Shown: positions 1 to 6,973, numbered from the stretch's first letter. The stretch is 9,569 nucleotides of DNA from Sulfitobacter sp. (GCA_024636395.1 JAGXHD010000126.1:1-9569), one strand, 5' to 3'. Numbers and translations are program-made. The notes: generated by a model not told the origin, from the letters alone.

Positions 1-1606
1 GGCAGGCATGGCATGGCTGTGTCGTCGCCTCGATCATGCCTGGACGCAACCGCTGGCGCGACATCTCCATCAGGCCAAAGCCGGAGATACGCCCGATCTG
101 AATGCGCGCACGGTCGGTCTTGAGCTTGTCCTTGATCAGTTTCTCGACGGAGGCATTGTTGCGCCGCTCGTCCATATCGATGAAGTCGATCACGATCAGA
201 CCTGCCAGATCCCGCAGGCGCAACTGGCGGGCGACTTCGGCTGCCGCTTCCATGTTGGTCTTGAGGGCGGTCTGCTCGATCGAGCCCTCCTTGGTCGCGC
301 GGCCCGAGTTCACATCGACCGCGACCAGCGCCTCGGTTGTGTCGATCACGATGTAACCACCGGAGGGAAGCTGGACCGTCGGATTGAACATACCGGCGAG
401 ATAGCCCTCGACCTGATAGCGCGCAAAGAGCGGCAGGCCTTCCTCGTAGCGCTTCACGTTTTTCGCGTGGGACGGCATGATCATCTTCATGAAATCCTTG
501 GCGATGCGGTAGCCGCGCTCGCCCTCCACGAAGACTTCGTCGATGTCGCGGTTATACAGATCGCGGATCGAGCGTTTGATCAGATCACCTTCCTCGTAAA
601 TCTTCGAAGGCGCGATGGATTTCAGCGTCAGCGAGCGGACTTCCTCCCACATGCGCTGTAGATACTCGTAATCGCGCTTGATTTCGGCCTTCGTACGCCG
701 GGCTCCCGCCGTGCGCACGATCAGGCCGGCGCCCTGTGGCACCTCAATCTCCTGCGCGATCTCCTTGAGCTTCTTGCGGTCAGCGGCGTTTGTGATCTTG
801 CGGGAGATCCCGCCCCCACGCGCCGTATTGGGCATCAGCACGCAGTAACGGCCCGCCAGCGACAGATAGGTGGTCAGCGCCGCGCCCTTGTTGCCGCGCT
901 CTTCCTTGACGACCTGCACAAGCAGGATCTGGCGGACCTTGATGACTTCCTGGATCTTATAGCGGCGTGCGCGGGGCTTGCGGACGGGGCGGATGTCATC
1001 GCTATCATCCTCCTCGGCGACAGATTCGATGTTGTCGTCCTTGTCGGAAGCCGTAGCGCCCTCGTCGTCCTCGTCGTCATCGCTCACATCTGGCGTCTCG
1101 ACGGGTGTTTCCTTGACCCGCTCCATTGGAGACGAGGCCTGATCTTCATCAACTTCAACCTCGTCACCCTCTAAATCGACGGTTTCCATGCCATCAATCT
1201 CAGCCGATGTTACGGCGTCGTCGTTTGCTGCATCCTCAGCCCTCGGCTTGCGAGAGCGGGACCGCGAGCGGCGTTGGGGCTTTTCGTCCTCATCGTCCTT
1301 GGCGGCCTGGGCCTTAGCAAAGGCGCGCTCTTCTGCCAGCAGCGCCTCACGGTCCGCCACGGGGATCTGATAGTAATCGGGGTGAATTTCCGAAAAGGCG
1401 AGGAAGCCATGACGGTTCCCACCGTAATCCACAAACGCAGCTTGCAGCGACGGCTCAACGCGCGTCACTTTTGCAAGATAGATGTTTCCGGCTAACTGGC
1501 GTTTATTCTCAGATTCGAAATCGAATTCTTCGACTTTGTTTCCATCCACCACAACGACGCGGGTTTCTTCCGCGTGGGTGGCATCGATAAGCATTTTCTT
1601 AGGCAT
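1..1606 (-). CDS. rne: Ribonuclease E, N-terminal catalytic part (3' end beyond window)
   Basis: Single-strand-specific endoribonuclease that starts mRNA decay and matures rRNA and tRNA; it normally forms a tetramer and scaffolds a degradosome through its C-terminal tail. The open frame runs from ATG at 1606 (start MPKKMLIDATHAEETRV) off the left edge, giving 535 complete codons. Residues about 35-95 and 216-260 form the S1 RNA-binding domain (NIYLAKVTRVEPSLQAAFVD, then YKIQEVIKVRQ). Between them is an insert of about 115 residues: an Arg/Ser cluster at 112-122 (RRSRSRSRKPR), then 36 Asp/Glu in residues 123-205, then a basic stretch at 206-215. The DNase I-like subdomain carries the metal-binding aspartates D431 (VDVNSGR) and D474 (IDFIDMDE). 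The last complete residues, C532 and C535 (CHAC), match the zinc-link cysteines of the tetramer interface. The gene is preceded by a weak ribosome site AAAAGAG (1611-1617) and a long leader. Family assignment is firm; the C-terminal scaffold is not visible. Confidence 0.96.
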   Translation of the reverse strand, partial: MPKKMLIDATHAEETRVVVVDGNKVEEFDFESENKRQLAGNIYLAKVTRVEPSLQAAFVDYGGNRHGFLAFSEIHPDYYQIPVADREALLAEERAFAKAQAAKDDEDEKPQRRSRSRSRKPRAEDAANDDAVTSAEIDGMETVDLEGDEVEVDEDQASSPMERVKETPVETPDVSDDDEDDEGATASDKDDNIESVAEEDDSDDIRPVRKPRARRYKIQEVIKVRQILLVQVVKEERGNKGAALTTYLSLAGRYCVLMPNTARGGGISRKITNAADRKKLKEIAQEIEVPQGAGLIVRTAGARRTKAEIKRDYEYLQRMWEEVRSLTLKSIAPSKIYEEGDLIKRSIRDLYNRDIDEVFVEGERGYRIAKDFMKMIMPSHAKNVKRYEEGLPLFARYQVEGYLAGMFNPTVQLPSGGYIVIDTTEALVAVDVNSGRATKEGSIEQTALKTNMEAAAEVARQLRLRDLAGLIVIDFIDMDERRNNASVEKLIKDKLKTDRARIQIGRISGFGLMEMSRQRLRPGMIEATTQPCHAC

Positions 1607-1634
1607 TGTACTCTTTTGCACAGGCGCGACCGCG

Positions 1635-1659
1635 CGTGCCCCCCGGGGGGAGCGGCACG
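1635..1659 (-). promoter_or_regulatory. GC-rich hairpin in the rne mRNA leader
   Basis: In the rne transcript, CGTGCC (1659-1654) can pair with GGCACG (1640-1635). Between and overlapping these arms lies a self-complementary run of six C and six G (1639-1650). The structure ends 29 nt before the ATG and close to the weak ribosome site at 1611-1617. It could affect ribosome access or serve as a cleavage or recognition element in RNase E autoregulation. The pairing is visible; the function is inference. Confidence 0.4.
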
Positions 1660-1982
1660 GTGCATCAGGTGTCTTGTCAGGGCGATTTGTGACGGCACAG
1701 CGGCGCGGCCGATCTGGCCACTCCGGATACTGTGTTCAGCGTTTGCGCGCGTCATCGCGGTTCTTCTCCGATGCGGGATCACAGCCAAGCGTCGCAAGGC
1801 GTGCCGCGCACCCATTAAAAACTGTGTAATCTTGAGCGTTTGGCTCTTGATATCCAGCAGCGTCTCTCTTGCCGTTTCCGGCACAATCGGTCTGTTGCAC
1901 ATCGGCGTGTGCCTGCGGCAACAGCGAAACCTATCCTTGGACATTCGCGGCTGCGGTTCAAAGGCAGCCTGCCCACCTCCCT

Positions 1983-2011
1983 AAATAAGAGCACGCGCGC
2001 GACAAACACAA
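1983..2011 (-). promoter_or_regulatory. Weak candidate sigma70-type promoter for rne
   Basis: On the minus strand TTGTGT (2011-2006) is followed after 17 bases by TTATTT (1988-1983). Both boxes match the consensus only partly. It is the best-spaced pair I found upstream of rne and would give a leader of about 370 nt. Other start sites within the leader cannot be excluded. Confidence 0.22.
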
Positions 2012-2096
2012 TGGGCAATCAGAAGGATTCATTACAATTTGTGACAGGACGCGAGATCGCGCCGATTTGTGCTTCTTTGCAGTCAGGTGCGACATA

Positions 2097-2135
2097 TTGC
2101 CGTTTGAGAGCTTTGAGCGTAGGCTCAAACGGCAA
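2097..2135. promoter_or_regulatory. 12-bp perfect inverted repeat upstream of the lipoprotein gene, operator-like
   Basis: TTGCCGTTTGAG (2097-2108) and CTCAAACGGCAA (2124-2135) are perfect reverse complements separated by 15 bases. The spacer holds a further TTTGAG copy (2112-2117). A weak promoter pair overlaps it: TTGAGC (2113-2118), a 17-base spacer, then CAATAA (2136-2141). If that promoter is real, the right arm lies between its boxes, as expected for a repressor operator. There is no T-tract after the repeat on the plus strand, so an intrinsic terminator is unlikely. The repeat is certain; the operator role is inferred. Confidence 0.45.
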
Positions 2136-2142
2136 CAATAAA

Positions 2143-2156
2143 AGGGGGTACCCCCT
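2143..2156. promoter_or_regulatory. 14-bp perfect palindrome between the inverted repeat and the ribosome site
   Basis: AGGGGGTACCCCCT is a perfect palindrome that ends 25 bases before the lipoprotein start codon and 15 bases before its AGGAGA ribosome site (2172-2177). It lies where transcription would start from the weak promoter noted at 2113-2141. It could be a second protein-binding site or, in the mRNA, a short hairpin near the ribosome site. Its function is unknown. Confidence 0.4.
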
Positions 2157-2181
2157 GAATTGATACACTTCAGGAGACACT

Positions 2182-2481
2182 ATGCGCATTTTCACCCCGA
2201 CCACCCTGATCCTCTGCACGGCAATTTTGACCCTCTCCGCCTGCGATCCCGCGGAATTCGATACTGATCCGGACGTACGGCGAGACGCCCGCGCAAACCG
2301 CAAATGCGTGCTCGAAGTTCAGGAAATTGCAAAAGATCCCGCAGCACAGCTCAACACGACGCTGCCCATCGTCGAGATCAATCAATACATTATCGATGCG
2401 CCGACGCAGCAAGAACGGTGGATGTGCCGCACAGACGACGAAGGCAATCCGACACAGCTTTACAAACTGGGTAATGGCTGA
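2182..2481 (+). CDS. Small putative lipoprotein, function unknown
   Basis: 99 residues. The N-terminus is a lipoprotein signal: a short start with one Arg, a hydrophobic stretch (about residues 7-18) and the lipobox LSAC, so lipid attachment at C21 is expected, followed by acidic residues (DPAEFDTDPD). The mature part is about 79 residues and soluble-looking, with two more cysteines, C42 and C82, that could form a disulfide in the periplasm. The C-terminal part WMC-RTDDEG-N resembles small secreted Rhodobacteraceae proteins that carry a W-x-C motif before a short turn, but I cannot name a family. The ATG at 2182 is well placed after AGGAGA (2172-2177). The gene is single, divergent from rne, and ends at the terminator at 2499-2519. 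Two palindromic elements upstream suggest specific regulation. Confidence 0.8.
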   Translation: MRIFTPTTLILCTAILTLSACDPAEFDTDPDVRRDARANRKCVLEVQEIAKDPAAQLNTTLPIVEINQYIIDAPTQQERWMCRTDDEGNPTQLYKLGNG

Positions 2482-2494
2482 GCGTCACAAAAGC

Positions 2495-2524
2495 AAAAGG
2501 GGCGCCATTCAAGCGCCCCAGTTT
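2495..2524. terminator. Intrinsic terminator shared by dctD and the lipoprotein gene
   Basis: GGGGCGC (2499-2505) and GCGCCCC (2513-2519) form a 7-bp GC stem with a 7-base loop. Read on the minus strand, the stem is followed by TTTTGCTTTTG, a good T-rich tail 23 bases past the dctD stop. Read on the plus strand, the tail is only AGTTTCG, so termination of the lipoprotein gene would be weaker. It sits between two convergent genes. Confidence 0.75.
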
Positions 2525-2541
2525 CGTGCCGGTAACTGATT

Positions 2542-3876
2542 TTAAAGATAATCAGACCGCGACAGCTGGTATTTCGCCATCTTCTCGTTGAGCGTGCGGC
2601 GCGGGAGGCAGAGTTCGTCCATCACACTCGCGATCGAGCCCTTGTGGCGACGCATCGTATTATCGATGAGCATCCGCTCGAACGCTTCCACATATTCTTT
2701 TAGCGGCTTGCCCTCGGTGGTCATGACGGGCTGCATCTCATCGTGATCGCTCATCAGCAACGATGCGATGGTGCCCGACCCCCGCCGCGATTGCAGCACC
2801 GCGCGCTCCGCCACGTTGATGAGCTGGCGCACGTTCCCAGGCCAAGGCGCTTGCAAAAGCTGTGCGGCCTCCTGCGCCGTCACCTGAGGCGCATCGCAGC
2901 CGTATTCATCCGCAAATTGATCGCTCAAACGCGTGAACAGCGTCAGAATATCCTCGCCACGTTGCCGCAGTGGCGGCACGGTGATCCGCAGCGCCGCCAG
3001 CCGGTAAAACAGGTCCGAGCGCAGCACATCCTCCGACGTGCGCCCCGCCTCTTGCAAATTAGAGATTGCGACGATCCGTGTCTCCGCTGGCGTGCCCTGC
3101 TCGTTGATCGCCGACAAAAGCCGCGCTTGCAGCGTCTCGCTCAGCGCTTCCACATCCTCCAGCACCAGCGTTCCGCCGCGTGCCTCCTCGATGGCGGGCA
3201 GTTGCGCATCCTCGGGCTGCATCGGCCCGAACAAACGCTTGCTGAGGGCATCCTCCTCGTAGGCCGAGGCGCTGACCAACACGAATTTCTTACCTGCGCG
3301 TGATCCAACTGCGTGCAGCGCGTGTGCCACCAGCGTCTTGCCGGTCCCCGTCTCACCGTCGATCAACACGTGTCCGTCCGCCTGACCCAGATCGAGGATA
3401 TCCTCGCGCAGCCGCTCCATCACAGGGCTTTGACCGATCAGCTTTTTCATCAGCTGGCCCCCATCGCTGAGTTCGCGGCGTAGCAGGCGGTTATCCATCA
3501 CCAAGCGGCGTGTTGCCGTTGCCTTCTTTGCAAGTTCGCTCATCCGGTCGGGATTAAACGGCTTTTCCAGAAAGTCGAACGCACCCACGCGCATCGCTTC
3601 CACAGCCATCGGCACATCGCCGTGGCCGGTGATCATGATCACCGGCAGCGCACTGTCGCTGCCCATCAGCTTCTTGAGAAACTGCATCCCATCCATCCCC
3701 GGCATCTTGATGTCCGAGATGACGATGCCGGGATACTCCGGACCCAGCACCTTGAGCGCATCCTCTGCACAAGCGAACGTCTCCGTGTCGTAGCCCGAGA
3801 GCGCCAGCCACTGGCTGATCGACTGGCGCATGTCCTGTTCGTCGTCGACAATCGCAATCTTCATCGCCTGTGCCAT
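2542..3876 (-). CDS. dctD: DctD-type response regulator lacking the sigma54-contact GAFTGA motif
   Basis: 444 residues. Receiver domain (about 5-120): acidic pair D11/D12, phospho-acceptor D55 (VISDIKMPG), T83 and K105 (EKPF). AAA+ domain (about 142-370): Walker A GETGTGKT at 174-181, sensor region RIVAISN, arginine-rich LRSDLFYRL and PWPGNVRQL near 344-352. C-terminal Fis-type HTH (about 411-440: SIASVMDELCLPRRTLNEKM). In sigma54 activators the segment after the FELFG-type motif reads GAFTGA; here RLFG (214-217) is followed by PMQPEDAQLPAIEE, with no such loop. Walker B also reads LVLED (237-241) where LFLDE is usual. Classic family members control C4-dicarboxylate uptake, but this one probably cannot remodel sigma54 holoenzyme and may act as a DNA-binding regulator with another sigma factor. 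It starts 5 bases after the dctB stop with ribosome site GGCGGAG in the end of dctB; ATG at codon 5 is an alternative start. Family is firm, regulon unknown. Confidence 0.88.
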   Translation of the reverse strand: MAQAMKIAIVDDEQDMRQSISQWLALSGYDTETFACAEDALKVLGPEYPGIVISDIKMPGMDGMQFLKKLMGSDSALPVIMITGHGDVPMAVEAMRVGAFDFLEKPFNPDRMSELAKKATATRRLVMDNRLLRRELSDGGQLMKKLIGQSPVMERLREDILDLGQADGHVLIDGETGTGKTLVAHALHAVGSRAGKKFVLVSASAYEEDALSKRLFGPMQPEDAQLPAIEEARGGTLVLEDVEALSETLQARLLSAINEQGTPAETRIVAISNLQEAGRTSEDVLRSDLFYRLAALRITVPPLRQRGEDILTLFTRLSDQFADEYGCDAPQVTAQEAAQLLQAPWPGNVRQLINVAERAVLQSRRGSGTIASLLMSDHDEMQPVMTTEGKPLKEYVEAFERMLIDNTMRRHKGSIASVMDELCLPRRTLNEKMAKYQLSRSDYL

Positions 3877-3881
3877 ATCTT

Positions 3882-5651
3882 TTACTCCGCCGCCTGTGTT
3901 TCACTGTTGCCATCGTAGATCGGCAATTGCATTTCAAATACTGCGCCACCGCCCTGACCGTTGCGCGCCGTCAACCGCCCGCCCAGATCACTTACGATTC
4001 CAGAAGAGATCGCAAGGCCGAGACCCACGCCATCTCCGGGCAGTTTCGTAGTGTAGAACGGCTCGAAGAGCGCGTCCAAGTCCTCAATGCCCGGCCCGTT
4101 GTCGCGCACGGTCAGGGTAGCTGTCTCTCCCGCGCTCAAGATGATCTCGACCTTGGGGTTACGCTCTGACTTGGTGGCATCGAGCGCATTGCGCAAGAGG
4201 TTGACCAAAACCTGTTCGATCCGCATCCGGTCGCCAAGCGTGTAAACTGGCATATCAGGCAGGATGCGCACGATCTGGACCTGTCGCTGCCGCAGTTGCG
4301 GCTCCATCATGGAAAGCGACGAGGCCAGCGCATCTGCCATGTTGACCGGTGAAAACGCCTGCTGCCCCTTACGTGCATAGGATTTAAGCTGCCGCGTGAT
4401 GGCGCCCATGCGCTCGATCAGATCGTCGATACGTTGGAAGGAGCTCAACGCTTCATCCGGCCGGTTGCGGCGCAGCAGCAGTCGCGCACCGGCCAGATAG
4501 GTCTTCATCGCGGCCAGCGGCTGATTCAACTCGTGGCTCACGGCCGCCGACATTTCGCCCAAAGCGGCAAGCTTGCTCGATTGCTCCAGCGTCTGCTCGG
4601 CCACCGCAAGCGTTTCCTGCACCCGCTTGCGCTCGGCGATTTCACGCTGCAGGGCCGCGTTCAATGCGCGAAGCTCTGCCGACTCGCGCTGGAAAATCGC
4701 CGCGCGCCCCGCTGTTCGGCGGCTCATAAAATAAAACGCCATCGCAAGAAGGATCGCGAATCCCATGACTTCGAGCGCCAGCACCCCGTTCACGCGCTCG
4801 CGCACACTCTCGTATGTCGTATAACTTGCCATACGCCAGCCGCGGAAATTGACCCGCGCTTCGAGCCGCATCACTGCCTCGCCCTGAATGTAGGCATCCG
4901 GCGGCAGGGCAGTCCAATCAGCTGTCGCCTGGATCGCGCGCTCGATGGCGCTTTGCGGGGTCTGGTTGGCGAGCGCCTCTTCCTCGGTCTTGCCGCGCCA
5001 GCGCGGCTCGGTCGCGAGCAGGATCTCTCCCGTGCTTGAGGTCACGATCACGGCGTCCGAAATGCCCGCCCAGGCCCGCTCGAATTTCTTGAGATCCACC
5101 TCCACGGCGATCACGCCAACGGTGGTGCCACCATTCTGGATCCGGCGGGAATAGAAAAACAGGTAGTCGCCGGTATCTTGCAGCATCACACTGAAAATCG
5201 TCGTGTTGGACCGGATCGCATCTACGAAATAAGGCTCCGTCCTGAGCGCGGCCCCCAGACGGTTGCGGTCCGTCGCCGCGACCGTGCGGCCGTCCATATC
5301 CAGCAGCATCAGCGAGGCCGCCCCGATCTCTTCCACAAACGAGATCAGCCGCTGGGTGGAGAGCGAATAATCGGCACTCTCGAGTGCCGCAATCAAGGTT
5401 GGATCGCGGGCCAGAAGCTGCGGCACGATCGCATTCTGCCGCAACTCAGCAAGCAGGTTGCCGCCATACAAAGCGATCCGCAGCTCCGCACGGCTGCGCG
5501 TACTTTCGGTAAATCGGTCCGTCAACAGGCGGTTGGTGACGGAAATCACACCAATGGCGAAAATCAGCATGACAAATAGCGCAATGCGGACCCGCCAACT
5601 GATCGCGGCGGGTTGCCAAGGGGTATTTGTCACGCGCACGTCATCATCCAT
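3882..5651 (-). CDS. dctB: DctB-type sensor histidine kinase
   Basis: 589-residue inner-membrane kinase expected to sense C4-dicarboxylates in the periplasm and phosphorylate DctD. A membrane segment near residues 21-40 is followed by a periplasmic sensor region (about 45-288) with Cache-like features, such as LMLLDMDGRTVAAT and a second repeat near VIVTSSTGEILLATE. A second membrane segment lies at about 289-309, then a likely coiled coil (320-360). The HisKA domain has phospho-acceptor H373 (AVSHELNQPLAAMK). The ATP-binding domain shows the N box (N484, N488 in NLLRNALDA), G1 DNGPGI (517-522), F box FEPFYTTK (529-536) and G2 GDGVGLGLAIS (539-549). All catalytic motifs look intact, in contrast to the partner DctD. 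The start at 5651 gives a complete family-like protein but has only a poor ribosome site. It lies 35 bases after purQ on the same strand. No dicarboxylate transporter is in the window, so the ligand is inferred from family resemblance. Confidence 0.88.
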   Translation of the reverse strand: MDDDVRVTNTPWQPAAISWRVRIALFVMLIFAIGVISVTNRLLTDRFTESTRSRAELRIALYGGNLLAELRQNAIVPQLLARDPTLIAALESADYSLSTQRLISFVEEIGAASLMLLDMDGRTVAATDRNRLGAALRTEPYFVDAIRSNTTIFSVMLQDTGDYLFFYSRRIQNGGTTVGVIAVEVDLKKFERAWAGISDAVIVTSSTGEILLATEPRWRGKTEEEALANQTPQSAIERAIQATADWTALPPDAYIQGEAVMRLEARVNFRGWRMASYTTYESVRERVNGVLALEVMGFAILLAMAFYFMSRRTAGRAAIFQRESAELRALNAALQREIAERKRVQETLAVAEQTLEQSSKLAALGEMSAAVSHELNQPLAAMKTYLAGARLLLRRNRPDEALSSFQRIDDLIERMGAITRQLKSYARKGQQAFSPVNMADALASSLSMMEPQLRQRQVQIVRILPDMPVYTLGDRMRIEQVLVNLLRNALDATKSERNPKVEIILSAGETATLTVRDNGPGIEDLDALFEPFYTTKLPGDGVGLGLAISSGIVSDLGGRLTARNGQGGGAVFEMQLPIYDGNSETQAAE

Positions 5652-5662
5652 GAGAAGACACT

Positions 5663-5698
5663 ACCACAGGCGCGCGCGCGCTCAAGTCAGGCTGTGGT
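5663..5698 (-). promoter_or_regulatory. Inverted repeat with an alternating GC loop at the purQ-dctB junction
   Basis: ACCACAG (5663-5669) and CTGTGGT (5692-5698) are a 7-bp perfect inverted repeat whose loop contains GCGCGCGCGCGC (5670-5681). It covers the purQ stop codon and the short gap before dctB. There is no T-tract on the minus strand side, so it is not a standard terminator. It might protect mRNA or partly separate pur from dct expression; that is inference. Confidence 0.35.
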
Positions 5699-6355
5699 GA
5701 GCGCTCCCGCCAGTGCGCGGAAGAGCGCCACCCCGTCGGTCCCGCCGTGCCCTGCGTCCGCTGCCCGTTCGGGATGAGGCATCATCCCCAGCACGCGGCG
5801 GTTTGGCGACAGGATGCCCGCGATATCGGCCTGCGCGCCATTTGGGTTATCCGTGTAGGTAAACGCGATCCTGTCCTCGCCTTTAAGCACGGCGATGGTT
5901 TCGGGATCGGCGAAGTAGTTGCCATCGTGGTGCGCGATCGGAATGTCGATCACATCACCCGCATTATAGCCATTGGTGTAATCAGACGCCGAGGTCTCGA
6001 CCTTCAAACCGACCGTCTTGCAAATGTACTTCAGACCCGCATTGCGCAGCAGCGCACCGGGCAGCAATCCCGTCTCCGTCAGAACCTGAAATCCGTTGCA
6101 CACCCCAAGCACATAGCCCCCGCGCGACGCATGGGCCGCGACGGACTGGCAAATCGGGGATTGTGCCGCAATCGCACCACAGCGCAGATAATCACCGTAG
6201 GAAAACCCACCGGGCACACCAACAATGTCGATGCCGTCCGGCAGCGTGCTGTCCTTGTGCCAGACCATCGTCACATCGGCGCCCGCGCGCTCGAAAGCTA
6301 CCGCAAGATCACGATCACAGTTCGATCCCGGAAAAACGACAACTGCTGCGCGCAT
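5687..6355 (-). CDS. purQ: Phosphoribosylformylglycinamidine synthase subunit PurQ (glutaminase)
   Basis: 222 residues. Class I glutamine amidotransferase subunit of FGAM synthase: it releases ammonia from glutamine, which PurL uses to convert FGAR to FGAM in step four of IMP synthesis, with PurS as bridging subunit. The nucleophile is C86 in GVCNGFQ, and the catalytic His and Glu are H194 and E196 in MPHPER. Early motifs FPGSNCDRD (8-16) and VPGGFSYGDYLRCG (47-60) are typical. Length fits the small separate PurQ type of alphaproteobacteria and Gram-positives rather than the fused gammaproteobacterial enzyme. I chose the ATG at 6355, not an upstream in-frame ATG at 6412, because the family start is MRAAVVVFPGSN, it overlaps the purS stop as TGATG, and GGAG lies just upstream (6364-6367). 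Confidence 0.96.
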   Translation of the reverse strand: MRAAVVVFPGSNCDRDLAVAFERAGADVTMVWHKDSTLPDGIDIVGVPGGFSYGDYLRCGAIAAQSPICQSVAAHASRGGYVLGVCNGFQVLTETGLLPGALLRNAGLKYICKTVGLKVETSASDYTNGYNAGDVIDIPIAHHDGNYFADPETIAVLKGEDRIAFTYTDNPNGAQADIAGILSPNRRVLGMMPHPERAADAGHGGTDGVALFRALAGALTTA

Positions 6356-6585
6356 CAAGCGATCTCCACCGTGTAGCTCTCGATTACCGTGTTCGCGAGC
6401 AGCTTCTCGCACATCATCGTCACATCGGCCTCGCTTGATCCCTCTGCGAGATCAAGCTCAATCACCTTGCCCTGCCGCACGCCCTGAACGCCGTCAAAAC
6501 CCATCGCGCCCAACGCGTGACGCACGGCCTCGCCCTGCGGATCCAGCACACCATTCTTCAACATCACATGCACACGTGCTTTCAT
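6355..6585 (-). CDS. purS: Phosphoribosylformylglycinamidine synthase subunit PurS
   Basis: 76 residues, the usual length of PurS, the small subunit that links PurQ and PurL in the FGAM synthase complex. Visible family features are the start MKARVHVMLKNGVLDPQGEA, the central GFDGVQGVRQGKVIELDL and the C-terminal NTVIESYTVEI. It has no active site of its own. The ATG at 6585 is preferred over the longer frame from 6654 because the upstream residues do not resemble PurS and AAAGGA (6594-6599) sits at a suitable distance. It follows the RraB-like gene by 4 bases and overlaps purQ by one base (TGATG). The third subunit gene, purL, is not in the window. Confidence 0.95.
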   Translation of the reverse strand: MKARVHVMLKNGVLDPQGEAVRHALGAMGFDGVQGVRQGKVIELDLAEGSSEADVTMMCEKLLANTVIESYTVEIA

Positions 6586-6589
6586 CGCG

Positions 6590-6973
6590 TCATTCCTTTT
6601 CTGCGCTGGGGCCGGGAAGGACAGAACAGCTCCATCCATCGTACACCCACCCAAGATTGTGTAGTCTAAACAAAAACCATTCCGTCACCAGATCGAACCC
6701 TACTGAGGCAACCTCGCGGTGCTGAACAACGCGCAACCAGTCAGGTCCGCCGTCTTCGCCAGCAATCTTATTGACCACAAAGTCTTTTTCTTCGAGCACA
6801 GCCAGCAAGATCTCAATGGGCTCCGACTGGTCATAGCCCGGATCTGCATAGCAAAAATGCTCTACTTCCCGCTCCACAGACCCATCATCACCATGTCGCG
6901 CCAGGTTTTCGCGCACAAGTGCGTTGGACGCCGGCGATCCGATCGGTGGAGCCTGATCCACATCAGGCGTCAT
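6590..6973 (-). CDS. RraB-like protein (RNase E inhibitor family), in the purine operon
   Basis: 127 residues, acidic, with no signal peptide or membrane segment. I read it as a member of the RraB family because of GDDGS (28-32) followed by REVEHF (35-40), a central helix region (IEILLAVLEEKDFVV, 53-67), and the closing YDGW (111-114). The same order of DGS, EHH/EHF and YDGW is found in Escherichia coli RraB, which binds RNase E and inhibits mRNA cleavage. The match is by eye and distant, and function could differ. The start codon overlaps the purC stop as TGATG, pointing to translational coupling; no strong ribosome site is visible, and a GTG at codon 20 is a possible alternative start. It lies 4 bases before purS, so it must be co-expressed with purine synthesis genes unless processed. 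rne itself lies in the same window. Confidence 0.72.
   Translation of the reverse strand: MTPDVDQAPPIGSPASNALVRENLARHGDDGSVEREVEHFCYADPGYDQSEPIEILLAVLEEKDFVVNKIAGEDGGPDWLRVVQHREVASVGFDLVTEWFLFRLHNLGWVYDGWSCSVLPGPSAEKE

Larger units (their letters stand above)
1607..2181. other. Gene-free region: rne leader and lipoprotein gene control region
   Basis: About 575 bases between the divergent starts of rne and the small lipoprotein gene. Open frames here on both strands lack recognisable domains, and none combines a good ribosome site with a family match, so I call no gene. What can be seen is a GC-rich hairpin near the rne start (1635-1659), a smaller hairpin with stem GCCG/CGGC near 1870-1882, a weak promoter candidate for rne (1983-2011), a 12-bp perfect inverted repeat (2097-2135) and a 14-bp palindrome (2143-2156). 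RNase E genes are commonly autoregulated through long 5' leaders, so a leader of roughly 370 nt would fit, but its length is inference. Confidence 0.6.

Noticed and set aside
8..661. 217-codon plus-strand open frame at the left edge
   Set aside because: It lies antisense to rne in the catalytic core, where the minus-strand reading gives continuous RNase E motifs. It is a shadow of a GC-rich gene.
1492..1944. 150-codon minus-strand open frame overlapping the rne start
   Set aside because: It overlaps the N-terminus of RNase E in another frame and has no recognisable domain or good ribosome site. The rne reading from 1606 is clear.
1840..2163. 107-codon plus-strand open frame in the gene-free region
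   Set aside because: Composition is Arg- and Cys-rich with no family features, no ribosome site was found, and it runs through the inverted repeat and palindrome.
5670..5681. GCGCGCGCGCGC as a microsatellite or phase-variation tract
   Set aside because: Only six dinucleotide units in a GC-rich genome and outside coding sequence. It is kept only as part of the junction hairpin.
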